Assembly: GCF_017163935.1 (NCBI RefSeq) | Contig: NZ_JABVZR010000001.1 | Coordinates: 682,001 to 746,000, forward strand | Source: Novosphingobium terrae | Lineage (GTDB): Bacteria > Pseudomonadota > Alphaproteobacteria > Sphingomonadales > Sphingomonadaceae | DNA: 64,000 bases | Direction: 5' to 3' | Part shown: positions 36,465-44,622 of the stretch, one piece after another | Layout: each line of letters starts with the position of its first letter | Numbering within the stretch: the first letter of the stretch is position 1 | Notes under the pieces: model-generated | What the model saw: the letters and a program-made list of their open reading frames with translations, nothing else | What the model was told of the DNA's origin: nothing | Databases searched by the model: none | Translations under genes and position numbers: made by a program

Positions 36465-36531
36465 GGGGGTAGGCCTTCCGGAAAAGGGCGGCGCCGGGGC
36501 AATCGGGGGGATTTGCCCCGGCGCCAGAGGA

Positions 36532-37191
36532 TCAGTGGCCGCCTTCCGAGGCGTTGAACATGGTCTTGGCGTAGGTGATGCCGAGGCCATAGGCTCCGCC
36601 CAGCTTGCGGGCGACGCCGGTGGTGAAGTCATAGGTTTCGGTGCGGGCCCAGTCGCGCTGCAGTTCGAGCAGGTACTGGAGCGAGGTGACCGGGCGGGCG
36701 CCGGCCTGGATCATGCGCTCCACGGCGCGTTCATGGGCTTCGGTGGAGATGTCGCCGCAGGCGTCGGTGATGATGTAGACCTCATAGCCCTGCTCGATGG
36801 CCGAGAGCGTGGGGCCGACGATGCAGACGCTGGTCCACAGGCCGGCGAAGACGATGCGCTCCTTGCCGATCTTGTTGATCTCGTCGATCACGGCGGCGTC
36901 TTCCCAGGTGTTCATGCTGGTGCGGTCCAGCAGCTTCTGGCCGGGGAAGGGCTCGGTCACTTCGCTGAACATCGGGCCCGAGAAGCTCTTTTCAGCGACG
37001 GTGGTCAGGATGGTGGGGACGTTGAAACCGGCGGCGGCATTGGCGACGAGGCCGGCATTGTTGCGCAGCAAAGTCGTGTCGATGGACTTGGTGGCAAAGG
37101 CCATCTGCGACTGGAAATCGATCAGCACCAGAGCGTGATTGGCGGGCGAAAGCAGAGCCTTGGCGGGGGTCGGGGTGGCAGTGATGGTCAT
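36532..37191 (-). CDS. Isochorismatase-family hydrolase (YcaC-like)
   Basis: A 219-residue cysteine hydrolase. The triad is visible: Asp25 in LVLIDFQ, a Lys near 86 in GQKLLDR, and nucleophile Cys123 in GLWTSVCIVGPT. The sequence, including NTWEDAAVIDEI and TDACGDISTEAHERAVERMIQAGA, fits the YcaC subgroup of unknown substrate rather than true isochorismatases. It is the first gene of the minus-strand run down to 30835. An AT-rich stretch (about 37266-37320) upstream could hold its promoter. A nicotinamidase- or amide-cleaving role is possible. Confidence 0.88.
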   Translation of the reverse strand: MTITATPTPAKALLSPANHALVLIDFQSQMAFATKSIDTTLLRNNAGLVANAAAGFNVPTILTTVAEKSFSGPMFSEVTEPFPGQKLLDRTSMNTWEDAAVIDEINKIGKERIVFAGLWTSVCIVGPTLSAIEQGYEVYIITDACGDISTEAHERAVERMIQAGARPVTSLQYLLELQRDWARTETYDFTTGVARKLGGAYGLGITYAKTMFNASEGGH

Positions 37192-37456
37192 GGGTCTTCT
37201 CCGTCAGGGGGTGGTATCGGTGTCGCGTTAGTGCCGCGGTGAGCACTGGATAGGCGAGGATAATCCTGCGGAGGAGTGGGATAAAAATGATCAAAATGTT
37301 CAAGAAAGTGGAATGAAAGGTTGAAGGGGGTCCGCCGCAGGTCGCGCGGGGATGATGGCGCGGCAGCGGGCAAGGCGCATGCCCCACAAGGGGGTGAGAT
37401 GATCACCCCTTCGTGGGAAAATGATGATGCCAAGGTTTAGGTGTTGCTGACGCGTT

Positions 37457-38590
37457 TCAGATCGCCAGCACAAGCGCTCCGGCCAGTGCGGAAAGCAGCG
37501 ATCCGCCCAGCACGCCGATCTTCACCGCATCGACCAGCGCCGGGTCGGCAAAGGCGAGGCCGCCGATAAACAGGCTCATGGTGAAACCGATGCCGCAGAG
37601 CAGGGCGGTGCCATAAGTCTGCCGCCAACTGGCGCCGCGCGGTCTGGCGCCGATCTTCAGTTTGGCGCAGAGCCAGAGTGCGCCCATCACGCCCATCTGT
37701 TTGCCAAGGAAGAGGCCCGCCGCGATGCCCAGCGGCAGAGGGTCAAGCCACTGCGCCAGCCCCATCCCCCCCAGCGCCACGCCCGCATTGGCAAAGCCGA
37801 ACAGCGGTACGATGGCGAAGCTGACCCATGGGTGCAGCCCATGCTCCAGCCGGTGCAGCGGGGAGGGGCGGGCGCCTTGTCTGCGCAGCGGGATAAAGCA
37901 GGCGGCCAGCACGCCCGCCAGCGTGGCATGCACGCCCGAGAGCAGCACCGCGACCCACAGCAGCGCCGCCAGCACCAGATAGGGCCAGAGCTTGGCGACG
38001 CCGCTTCGGTTCACCACGGCCATCGCGATCAGCACCAGCCCGGCCACGGCCAGCGGCAGGGCATGGATCTGCGCCGTATAGGCCAGAGCGATGATCGCCA
38101 CCGCGCCCATATCATCGATGATGGCAATGCCCGCCAGCAGCATGCGCAGCGAGGGCGGCGCCTTGCGCCCCAGCAGCGCCATCACGCCGATGGCAAAGGC
38201 GATATCGGTGGAGGCGGGAATGGCCCAGCCGCGCATCATCCGAGGCTCGCCATGGATGATCGCCAGATAGATCAGCGCGGGCACCACCATGCCGCCCAGC
38301 GCGGCGATCAGCGGCAGCACGCGGTCAGCAGGGCGGGCAAGTTGGCCCACCAGCATCTCGCGCTTGATTTCCAGCCCGACGAGCAGGAAGAACAGGCTCA
38401 TCAGCGCGTCATTGATCCAGTCCAGCACGGAGAGCGGGCCCAGATGCCCGTGCAGCGCATGGGTGTAGGCCGGTTCCAGCGGGCTGTTGGCCACCACCAG
38501 CGCCAGCGCCGCACAGAGCATCAGTACCACCCCGCCCGAGGCTTCTGCCTTCAGAAAACGGGCGAAAAATGAGCGGTTTGGCTGTGGCAT
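37457..38590 (-). CDS. nhaA: Na+/H+ antiporter NhaA
   Basis: A 377-residue sodium/proton antiporter of the inner membrane with 11-12 helices. Family marks include FLKAEASGGVVLMLCAALAL at the N-terminus, GLEIKREMLVGQL, the cation-site pair IIDDMGAVAIIALAYT (two adjacent Asp) and WAIPASTDIAFAIGVMALLG. Length is normal. It exports Na+ in exchange for protons and helps pH and salt tolerance. The gene stands alone; a 16-bp palindrome lies about 70 bases upstream of its start. Confidence 0.95.
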   Translation of the reverse strand: MPQPNRSFFARFLKAEASGGVVLMLCAALALVVANSPLEPAYTHALHGHLGPLSVLDWINDALMSLFFLLVGLEIKREMLVGQLARPADRVLPLIAALGGMVVPALIYLAIIHGEPRMMRGWAIPASTDIAFAIGVMALLGRKAPPSLRMLLAGIAIIDDMGAVAIIALAYTAQIHALPLAVAGLVLIAMAVVNRSGVAKLWPYLVLAALLWVAVLLSGVHATLAGVLAACFIPLRRQGARPSPLHRLEHGLHPWVSFAIVPLFGFANAGVALGGMGLAQWLDPLPLGIAAGLFLGKQMGVMGALWLCAKLKIGARPRGASWRQTYGTALLCGIGFTMSLFIGGLAFADPALVDAVKIGVLGGSLLSALAGALVLAI

Positions 38591-38660
38591 GGCAGTCCCC
38601 CGGCGGATCGGTCCGGTGCTTCATGCCATGGCTTGCGGGCCAGGGCTATGGCCGCATGGT

Positions 38661-38676
38661 CATGCTGCGCAGCATG
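38661..38676. repeat. Perfect 16-bp palindrome between nhaA and the HWE kinase gene
   Basis: CATGCTGC and GCAGCATG abut without a spacer. It lies upstream of nhaA and downstream of the HWE kinase gene (both minus). It could be a dimeric regulator site for nhaA or a chance palindrome. Confidence 0.3.
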
Positions 38677-38689
38677 GCCTGCAAGGGGC

Positions 38690-39712
38690 TTATTGTGCCA
38701 GCGTTTCCAGCGGGATGGTCAGGTCGATCACCAGACCGTCCCTCTGCCAGGCGCGGGTGATCACGCCGCCAAGGCCGCGCACCGAAAGGCTTTCCAGACG
38801 GCTGCCAAAGCCCTCGGTCATGCTGCCTTCCGTGCGGGGAATGCCGCTTTCGGTCCAGACCAGATGCACCTGCTCGCCATCGCTCTCCAGCGTGACGGTC
38901 AGCGAACCTTGCGGGGCGCTGAGTGCGCCATATTTGGCGGCATTGGTCGTCAGCTCATGCAGCAGCAGGGCCACGGAGGGCAGGCTGCGCGCACCGATGG
39001 GGGCGTCATGGCCGCTGGCCTCGATCTTCGCGCCATGCTCGCCCTGATAGGGGCGCAGGATGGTGGAAAGCAGATCATGCAGCGCGGTGGAGGTCTGCAT
39101 CTGCGGGCGATGCGGGCCCGACAGGGTGATCTCATGCGCCTTGGCCAGCGCCACCAGACGGGCCTGAAGGTCGCTGGCAAGCGCCTCCTTGGTCTCCGCC
39201 TCACGCGAGCTGAGCGAGACAAGGCTGGTGGCCAGCGAGAAGAGGTTTTTGATCCGGTGATTCATCTCATGCAGGATCAGGTTCTGCTCTTCGGCGAAGC
39301 GGCGGGCCTGGGTGATGTCGCGCGCCACTTTCGAGGCGCCCAGCAGCTTGCCGTCGCGATCCCGCACCGGCGAGATCGTCAGCGAGACATCCACCATCGT
39401 GCCATCCTTGCGGCGGCGCACCGTCTCGAAATGAGAGACGCTGCGGCCTGCCTTGATGCTCTCGATGATGGCGTCTTCCTCGTGAAGGCGCTCCTCGGGG
39501 ATGATGATGGTGATGGATTTGCCGACGGCTTCATCCGCCGTGTAGCCGAACAGTTTTTCCGCGCCCTCATTCCAGCTCAGGATGATGCCGGAGAGCGTCT
39601 TGCTGAGAATCGCATCCTCGGAATTTTCGACGATGGAGGCAAGCCATGCGCTGGCGTCAAGCGGCGCGGGCTGGCCCGGCTGGCTTTCGACCTGTTTGGT
39701 GGGATGATTCAT
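38690..39712 (-). CDS. PAS-domain HWE-family sensor histidine kinase
   Basis: A 340-residue cytoplasmic kinase. A PAS domain (about 25-135, with ILSWNEGAEKLFGYTADEAVG) is followed by an HWE-type phosphoacceptor box LILHEMNHRIKNLFSL (His about 152) and a catalytic domain with LLLHELTTNAAKYGA and the WxE motif in HLVWTESG. HWE kinases are common in alphaproteobacteria and often feed the general stress response through PhyR; no PhyR/NepR/EcfG genes are here, so that link is inference. The ATG at 39712 follows GAAGAG. No membrane segment. Confidence 0.9.
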   Translation of the reverse strand: MNHPTKQVESQPGQPAPLDASAWLASIVENSEDAILSKTLSGIILSWNEGAEKLFGYTADEAVGKSITIIIPEERLHEEDAIIESIKAGRSVSHFETVRRRKDGTMVDVSLTISPVRDRDGKLLGASKVARDITQARRFAEEQNLILHEMNHRIKNLFSLATSLVSLSSREAETKEALASDLQARLVALAKAHEITLSGPHRPQMQTSTALHDLLSTILRPYQGEHGAKIEASGHDAPIGARSLPSVALLLHELTTNAAKYGALSAPQGSLTVTLESDGEQVHLVWTESGIPRTEGSMTEGFGSRLESLSVRGLGGVITRAWQRDGLVIDLTIPLETLAQ

Positions 39713-39923
39713 CTCTTCGGCGCGCCCGGCAAGCAACACGTGATTCTCCTGCGAGCATCTGCTGTGCCACAATAGCACCGCCCACGGGAAGTCCCGCAGG
39801 GAGGTTGGGCCCGAAGACTCACAGCGTGTTAAGTCACGTTAGGCGCTTTGTCGCAAAAGGCAACTTGATACGAATTATCAACCTGTCCTTCCGGACAGGC
39901 GGTGAACAGGGAAGGGCCGGGCC

Positions 39924-40169
39924 TTACGCGTCGGCGCTGTGGCTGGCTTCCTCGGCCAGATCTTCCAGCCGGTGCAGCTTTTCGAGCAGCGCCTGATGGC
40001 CTTCGGCAAGGCTTTCCTGCGGCTGGGCCGTGAAAGAGCCTTCCAGCCGGGCGATCACCTCGGCCTCAAGCGACTGGTGGTTGGCCTGAGCCGCCGCTTT
40101 CAGCCGGTCGTAAAGCCTGTCTGCGATGCGCAGGGTCAATTGCGGGAAATGGGCGAGGGGGTCGCTCAT
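39924..40169 (-). CDS. Ribbon-helix-helix (Arc-like) protein
   Basis: An 81-residue protein whose N-terminal 45 residues fit the Arc/MetJ ribbon-helix-helix fold (PQLTLRIADRLYDRLKAAAQ, then SLEAEVIARLEGSF), followed by a charged helix likely to form a coiled coil (HQALLEKLHRLEDLAEEA). It probably binds DNA as a dimer. Its start overlaps the stop of the 58-residue gene upstream by the ATGA arrangement. No toxin-like gene is adjacent, so a free-standing regulator is more likely than an antitoxin. Confidence 0.78.
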   Translation of the reverse strand: MSDPLAHFPQLTLRIADRLYDRLKAAAQANHQSLEAEVIARLEGSFTAQPQESLAEGHQALLEKLHRLEDLAEEASHSADA

Positions 40170-40342
40170 GGTTTTTCCTCCTGATGCCGGTCTTTCCGGT
40201 GCGGCGCGCGTGGTTCGGTGGCGGGGCGTGGGGGCAGGTTGCTGCCGCGTGGAGGGCAGAGCATCTCATCCTCCACCTCGCGGTTGTGGGGGCGCTTGTC
40301 CTGCGGCTTTTCATCGTCACGGTGCTGATGCCTGGTGGCCAT
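40166..40342 (-). CDS. 58-residue charged Pro/His/Arg-rich small protein
   Basis: A short frame from ATG 40342 to a TGA that overlaps the ribbon-helix-helix start (ATGA). The product is hydrophilic and low in hydrophobic residues (MATRHQHRDDEKPQDKRPHN at the start; ends KDRHQEEKP), with one Cys. AAAGG lies a few bases before the ATG. The translational overlap and a perfect AGGAGG-type site inside its 3' end for the next gene support expression. No family recognised; it may be intrinsically disordered. Confidence 0.5.
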   Translation of the reverse strand: MATRHQHRDDEKPQDKRPHNREVEDEMLCPPRGSNLPPRPATEPRAPHRKDRHQEEKP

Positions 40343-40404
40343 GATCGGGGCCTTTCGTGCAAGGCGCTTCCCATGGCCAAGGATACCACGGGAAGCGCGG
40401 AAAG

Positions 40405-40773
40405 TCAGAGGATAGGTGCGGGCGACTGATAATATTCGGTCAGCCGCCGGTCGTAGTCCTTGTCATAGACGGGGACCTCCTCGCCGTAACGCGGGGCGCT
40501 TTTGATCTGTTCGGGTGTGATATCCACCACATAGCCGCTGCGGATGGGCTCATAGCTGAGCTTCTCCCAAGGGATCGGGTAGTAATCATTGCCGATGCCC
40601 AGAAAGCCGCCGAATTGCAGCACGGCATAGTCAGTTCGGCCCGAAGCCTTGTCGACCATGAAATTGCGAATCGAGCCAAGATGCTCGCCATTGTTGCTGT
40701 AGACCGGCGTGCCGTTGACAAGATCCGAGGCGATGAGACGCGATGTCTCCGCAATGGGCAGGGGTTCGGTCAT
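40405..40773 (-). CDS. PRC-barrel domain protein
   Basis: A 122-residue protein with a PRC-barrel core: RLIASDLVNGTPVYSNNGE, HLGSIRNFMVDKASGRTDYA and a GGFLGIGNDYYPIPWEKLSY block. PRC-barrel proteins of this stand-alone type are common stress-induced genes in alphaproteobacteria, of uncertain biochemical function. The ATG at 40773 has GGAAGG about 9 bases upstream; an earlier ATG at 40782 lies directly on that site and is unlikely. Confidence 0.87.
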   Translation of the reverse strand: MTEPLPIAETSRLIASDLVNGTPVYSNNGEHLGSIRNFMVDKASGRTDYAVLQFGGFLGIGNDYYPIPWEKLSYEPIRSGYVVDITPEQIKSAPRYGEEVPVYDKDYDRRLTEYYQSPAPIL

Positions 40774-41022
40774 AAGATGCATCCTTCCAGCCAGGGTTTC
40801 TGGTGAGGGCATGAGTCTTCGGGTGCCCTTTCCGGTCTTGTTGCCGGACCCGTTGCGGCGCTGCGAAAAACGCGCCGTCGAACTATGGAACGCTTTGCCG
40901 CGCGCAAGGTGCCGGGGCCAATTTACATTGGCCGCAGGGCCGCGCCATTTCGTCGCCGGTTCGGATCAAAGGCCGATGCGGCGCATTCCAAGGCCCATCA
41001 GGTGATCTTGAGGAGAGCCACG

Positions 41023-41328
41023 ATGCCACGCGGTGACAAAAGCGCCTACACCGACAAGCAGAAGCGCAAAGCCCAGCATATCGAGGACAGCTACGAAAGC
41101 CGCGGTGTGCCCGAGGAGGAGGCCGAAAGGCGCGCCTGGGCCACGGTGAACAAGGAGTCGGGCGGGGGCAACAAGTCCGGCTCGGGGCGTGGCAAGCCTG
41201 ACACGCATGTATCCTCGTCACGCGGCGGGCGGGCGAACAAATCCGGCTCGCCCGAACAGCGCAGCGCCGCCGCCCGCAAAGGCTGGGTGACGCGCCGCAA
41301 GAATGCCGCGCACAGCCACGCCGCCTGA
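41023..41328 (+). CDS. Small basic hydrophilic stress-type protein
   Basis: A 101-residue, strongly charged protein: MPRGDKSAYTDKQKRKAQHI, then EDSYESRGVPEEEAERRAWATVNK split over residues 21-44, a Gly/Ser-rich linker and a basic end (RSAAARKGWVTRRKN). The N-terminal block is a widespread proteobacterial pattern, sometimes loosely labelled plasmid stabilisation protein; the C-terminal SPEQRSAAARKGW resembles KGG-type repeats in stress proteins. AGGAG precedes the ATG. Function unknown; context suggests desiccation or osmotic stress. Confidence 0.75.
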   Translation: MPRGDKSAYTDKQKRKAQHIEDSYESRGVPEEEAERRAWATVNKESGGGNKSGSGRGKPDTHVSSSRGGRANKSGSPEQRSAAARKGWVTRRKNAAHSHAA

Positions 41329-41359
41329 TTGTCCACTCCATCCTGCAGGAGGATCTGTC

Positions 41360-41644
41360 ATGACCACAATGACTTTGAAAAAAGGCCTGTTTTTCGGTTT
41401 GCTCAGCGCCGTGGGCAGTTGGCTCTATCTCAATCGCGGGCGCTATGGCGCGGCGACGGTGAAGAAGGACGATGGCGTGCATCATCCCGCTCCGGCTTTT
41501 GCGGGGCCGGGCGCGCATAAGGACTCGCCCAGCCAGGTGCGCGACGCCGGCCCCGCCCATATGCGTGACCGGCAGCACCATTGGGATGATGTCGATCAGG
41601 CCTCGGATGAGAGCTTCCCGGCCAGCGATCCGCCCTCGCACTAA
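41360..41644 (+). CDS. Small membrane-anchored protein with DESFPASDPP motif
   Basis: A 94-residue protein with a hydrophobic N-terminal helix (LFFGLLSAVGSWLYLN), a His/Pro-rich middle and the C-terminal motif VDQASDESFPASDPPS. That ending recurs in small uncharacterised alphaproteobacterial proteins found with general-stress genes. A good ribosome site (GCAGGAGGA) precedes ATG 41360. Function unknown. Confidence 0.72.
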   Translation: MTTMTLKKGLFFGLLSAVGSWLYLNRGRYGAATVKKDDGVHHPAPAFAGPGAHKDSPSQVRDAGPAHMRDRQHHWDDVDQASDESFPASDPPSH

Positions 41645-41720
41645 GCGGCCTTACCCCGACTGATGATGGCGCGGGCCGGTTGCTGCCGGTCCGCGCTGCC
41701 CTGCGAGATGGGAGCAGAGC

Positions 41721-42575
41721 ATGAGCGACACCACCATCGGCATGATCCATGAAGACACGCTGCCCGGCCATGAGACGCGGCTGGAGCCCAAGCCCGCATG
41801 GCAGCCGCGTCATCCCGGCTCCGGCAAATTGGCGGGCAAGGTGGCCGTGATCACCGGGGGCGACAGCGGCATTGGCCGCGCCGTGGCGGCGCTTTTCGCG
41901 CGCGAGGGCGCGGATATCGCCATCGCCTATTTGAACGAACATGACGATGCGCGCGAGACCGAGAAGATCGTCATCGCCGAGGGCCAGCGCGTCCTCTCCT
42001 TTGCGGGCGATCTGGGCGAAAAGGCCAATGCCGAGCGCTTTATCGCTCAGGTCATTGCCACCTTCGGCACCATCGATATCGTGGTCAGCAATGCCGGGGA
42101 GCAGCATGAAGACCAGAACATCGAAGACATCACCGAGGATCAGCTGCGCCGTACCTTCCAGACCAATGTCTTCGCCATGTTCTTTCTGGTTCAGGCGGCG
42201 ATGCCTTATCTGAAGAAGGGCGCCTCGATTGTCACCTGTACATCGGTGACGATGTATCAGGGTTCGCCAGGACTGCTCGATTACGCCAGCACCAAGGGCG
42301 CGATCACCGCTTTTACCCGGTCGCTGAGCGAAAATCTGATTGAGAAGGGCATTCGGGTGAACGCCGTCGCGCCCGGCCCGATCTGGACGCCGCTCAATCC
42401 GATGGGCGGGGCCAATCCTGAAAAGGTCGCCCATTTCGGCGAAGATACGCCGATGGGGCGCCCCGGCCAGCCCAATGAGGTGGCGCCCAGCTTCCTGTTT
42501 CTGGCCAGTGACGATGCCAGCTATATGAGCGGGCAGGTGCTGCATCCCAATGGGGGCACGATCGTCGGCAGTTAA
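41721..42575 (+). CDS. SDR-family oxidoreductase (YghA/YhdF-like)
   Basis: A 284-residue short-chain dehydrogenase with an N-terminal extension of about 40 residues typical of the YghA/YhdF branch. The cofactor motif is GGDSGIG (near residue 52); NAG follows in VVSNAGEQHEDQ; the catalytic Ser/Tyr/Lys appear in CTSVTMYQGSPGLLDYASTK; the C-terminus is LHPNGGTIVGS. Members of this branch are stress-induced NAD(P)-dependent alcohol/aldehyde dehydrogenases. Position within small stress genes agrees. Confidence 0.9.
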   Translation: MSDTTIGMIHEDTLPGHETRLEPKPAWQPRHPGSGKLAGKVAVITGGDSGIGRAVAALFAREGADIAIAYLNEHDDARETEKIVIAEGQRVLSFAGDLGEKANAERFIAQVIATFGTIDIVVSNAGEQHEDQNIEDITEDQLRRTFQTNVFAMFFLVQAAMPYLKKGASIVTCTSVTMYQGSPGLLDYASTKGAITAFTRSLSENLIEKGIRVNAVAPGPIWTPLNPMGGANPEKVAHFGEDTPMGRPGQPNEVAPSFLFLASDDASYMSGQVLHPNGGTIVGS

Positions 42576-42651
42576 AACCATGCGTATTCATGCCAATTGA
42601 GAGCACGCGCGGCAGGGGTTACCGTCGCGCGGGGCAACAGGGGGACGTTTC

Positions 42652-43719
42652 ATGCAGCTTTTCCAATGCCAGTCCTGCGGTCAGGTGCTTTATTTCGAGA
42701 ACACCGCTTGCGTGAAATGCGGCCATCGCCTCGGCTATCTGCCCGACCGGGGCCGGATGAGCGCGGTGGAGCCCGATGGCGCCGAATGGATCGCTCTGGC
42801 CAATCCCGAGGCGCGCTATCGCTTCTGCGCCAATTGGGAGCAGAATGCCTGCAACTGGATGGTCGATGCCGCGCAGGATGAGCCCTTTTGCATCGCCTGC
42901 CAGCACAACCGCATCATCCCGGATCTGTCGCTGCCGGAGAACCGCGCCAATTGGCAAAAGATCGAGGAGGCCAAGCGCCGCCTGTTCTACACGCTGATCA
43001 AGCTGCGCCTGCCGATGCCGACCGTCGCCAGCGGCGATCCCGAGCCTTTGGTCTTCGATTTCCCCGCCTCCAGCGATGGCCACAAGGTGATGACAGGCCA
43101 TGACAATGGCGTGATCACCATCGCGCTGGAAGAGGCTGACGATGTGGCGCGCGAAAGTGCCCGGGCCTCGATGGGGGAGCTTTATCGCACGCTGCTGGGC
43201 CATTTCCGGCATGAGGTCGGCCATTACTACTGGGACCGTCTGGTGCGTGATGGCGGGGAGCTGGACAGCTTCCGCGCCCTGTTCGGCGATGAAACGCTCG
43301 ATTACGGCGAGGCTCTGCAGCGCCACTACGATCAGGGCGCTCCGGCGGATTGGCAGCAGGATTTCGTCAGTTCCTATGCCACCATGCATCCGTGGGAAGA
43401 CTGGGCCGAAACCTGGGCGCATTACCTCCATATCATCGACACGCTGGAGATGGCGGGCGCCTTTGGCATCCGCATCGAGCCGCGCATTGATCACGATCCG
43501 CAGCTGGAAACCGAAATCGTTTTCGATCCCCATCAGGATGTGCCGGTGGAACGGCTGATCGATGCGTGGTTGCCGCTGACCTATGCGGTCAATTGCCTCA
43601 ACCGCTCGATGGGGCAGAGCGATCTCTATCCCTTCGTGATCCCGCCGCGCGTGGTGGAGAAGATGGCCTATATCCACCGGCTGATCCATGCCCGCGCCGC
43701 CATTCCTGTCCTTGGCTAA
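42652..43719 (+). CDS. Zinc-ribbon putative zinc metallopeptidase (Peptidase_Mx family)
   Basis: A 355-residue protein beginning with a zinc ribbon (Cys6, Cys9, Cys20, Cys23 in FQCQSCGQVLYFENTACVKC). The centre has the zincin motif HFRHEVGHYYWD, with His187, Glu188 and His191; a downstream acidic/aromatic segment (MHPWEDWAETWAHYLHIIDT) could supply the third ligand. No signal peptide, so a cytoplasmic peptidase is expected. The family is assigned by motif and layout; substrate unknown. The ATG follows GGGGGACG. Confidence 0.88.
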   Translation: MQLFQCQSCGQVLYFENTACVKCGHRLGYLPDRGRMSAVEPDGAEWIALANPEARYRFCANWEQNACNWMVDAAQDEPFCIACQHNRIIPDLSLPENRANWQKIEEAKRRLFYTLIKLRLPMPTVASGDPEPLVFDFPASSDGHKVMTGHDNGVITIALEEADDVARESARASMGELYRTLLGHFRHEVGHYYWDRLVRDGGELDSFRALFGDETLDYGEALQRHYDQGAPADWQQDFVSSYATMHPWEDWAETWAHYLHIIDTLEMAGAFGIRIEPRIDHDPQLETEIVFDPHQDVPVERLIDAWLPLTYAVNCLNRSMGQSDLYPFVIPPRVVEKMAYIHRLIHARAAIPVLG

Positions 43720-43854
43720 ACCCTGCGGTGAGTGGTCGCTGGGGCGGGCCGGGCGGTTCGTCGCAGCGCCACTTTCGCGGGATTGGGGGCTTTCATCCAA
43801 GGCAGGCGAGGCCGCAGCCAAGGCCTTTCCGATCCAAGCCATGGGAGTAAAGCG

Positions 43855-44307
43855 ATGTCACAGCATGATCACGATATTTCGACGCTGAACGAGCTGATCG
43901 CCACCACCATCGACAGCGCCGACGGCTATGCCGAAGCCGCCAAGGAGGCGCGCGGCAGCCGTTTCGAAACGCTCTTCAACGCCCGTGCCGGTGAGCGCCG
44001 CAACATCGCCAACACGCTTCAGCGCGAAGTCGGCCTGCTGGGCGGCGAGGCCGAAAGCAGCGGCACCATCCTGGCCAGCGCCGAGCGGCTGTTCTTCAAC
44101 CTCAAATCGGTGGTGACCTCGCATGACGAGAAGATGATCGTCAACGAGGTCGAGTCCGGCGAGGACCATATCAAGGCCAAGTACGAGGATGCCGTGCGTG
44201 ACACGGGCCTTTCCACGCAGGTCAAGGCGCTGATCGAACAGGCCTATCAGACCGTGCGCGCGGGCCATGACGAAATGCGCGACATCAAGCACAGCATGCA
44301 GGGTTAG
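43855..44307 (+). CDS. DUF2383 / PA2169-type four-helix-bundle protein
   Basis: A 150-residue protein expected to fold as a ferritin-like helical bundle: ISTLNELIATTIDSADGY, EAAKEARGSRFETLFNARAG, then SHDEKMIVNEVESGEDHIKA and a C-terminal helix YQTVRAGHDEMRDIKH. Carboxylate and His spacing (EVESGEDHIK, GHDEMRDIKH) is compatible with a metal site, but the family's function is unknown. The ATG at 43855 follows GGGAG; the open frame from 43732 is not used. A strong terminator follows. Confidence 0.85.
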   Translation: MSQHDHDISTLNELIATTIDSADGYAEAAKEARGSRFETLFNARAGERRNIANTLQREVGLLGGEAESSGTILASAERLFFNLKSVVTSHDEKMIVNEVESGEDHIKAKYEDAVRDTGLSTQVKALIEQAYQTVRAGHDEMRDIKHSMQG

Positions 44308-44338
44308 GTCCTTTCCCCCGTCGGGACCTGACCCTGGG

Positions 44339-44376
44339 AAAAGGGCGAGGCGGCTGGAGCGCCTCGCCCTTTTCTT
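44339..44376 (+). terminator. Rho-independent terminator of DUF2383 gene
   Basis: AAAAGGGCGAGGCG pairs with CGCCTCGCCCTTTT around a 7-base loop, followed by CTT. It begins 32 bases after the stop. Confidence 0.88.
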
Positions 44377-44417
44377 GTGCTTGTGGGTGGGAGTTGAATG
44401 GCAGGGGGATCGGTAAT

Positions 44418-44460
44418 GCCTCCGGCGGGCAAAGGGCCATCGCCCTTTGCAATCCCTTTA
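44418..44460 (+). repeat. REP-like 43-bp element, copy 1
   Basis: Starts GCCTCCGGCGGGCAAAGGG and ends GCAATCCCTTTA, with an internal hairpin GCAAAGGGC/GCCCTTTGC. A perfect reverse-complement copy lies at 54264-54306. It is in the 315-base gap between the DUF2383 terminator and topoisomerase IB; the rest of that gap (44461-44622) shows nothing I can name. Confidence 0.85.
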
Positions 44461-44622
44461 TTGTCAGCATTGCGCCTCGGGTTCGGCGTGAGATTTCGGG
44501 CTCAACGCAGCAGCTGTTGTTAGCCACTACGCGGATTGTTGCGGCCCGCCCGGAACCCGTGTTTTGCGCTGAAAAGTCCCTGCAGCGGTCATCGGAGAAA
44601 CGGCCGAGTGCGTTTGCGCCAC

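Noticed and set aside
39924..40342. Toxin-antitoxin pair
   Set aside because: The RHH protein could be an antitoxin, but the neighbour is a charged 58-residue protein with no RelE/MazF/VapC features.
39713..43854. EcfG (GGAAC-N17-CGTT) promoters
   Set aside because: One GGAAC at about 40890 lacks a CGTT at the right distance; no convincing pair in the gaps examined.
44418..44622. Insertion sequence remnant
   Set aside because: There is a REP-like element but no transposase reading frame or target duplication.
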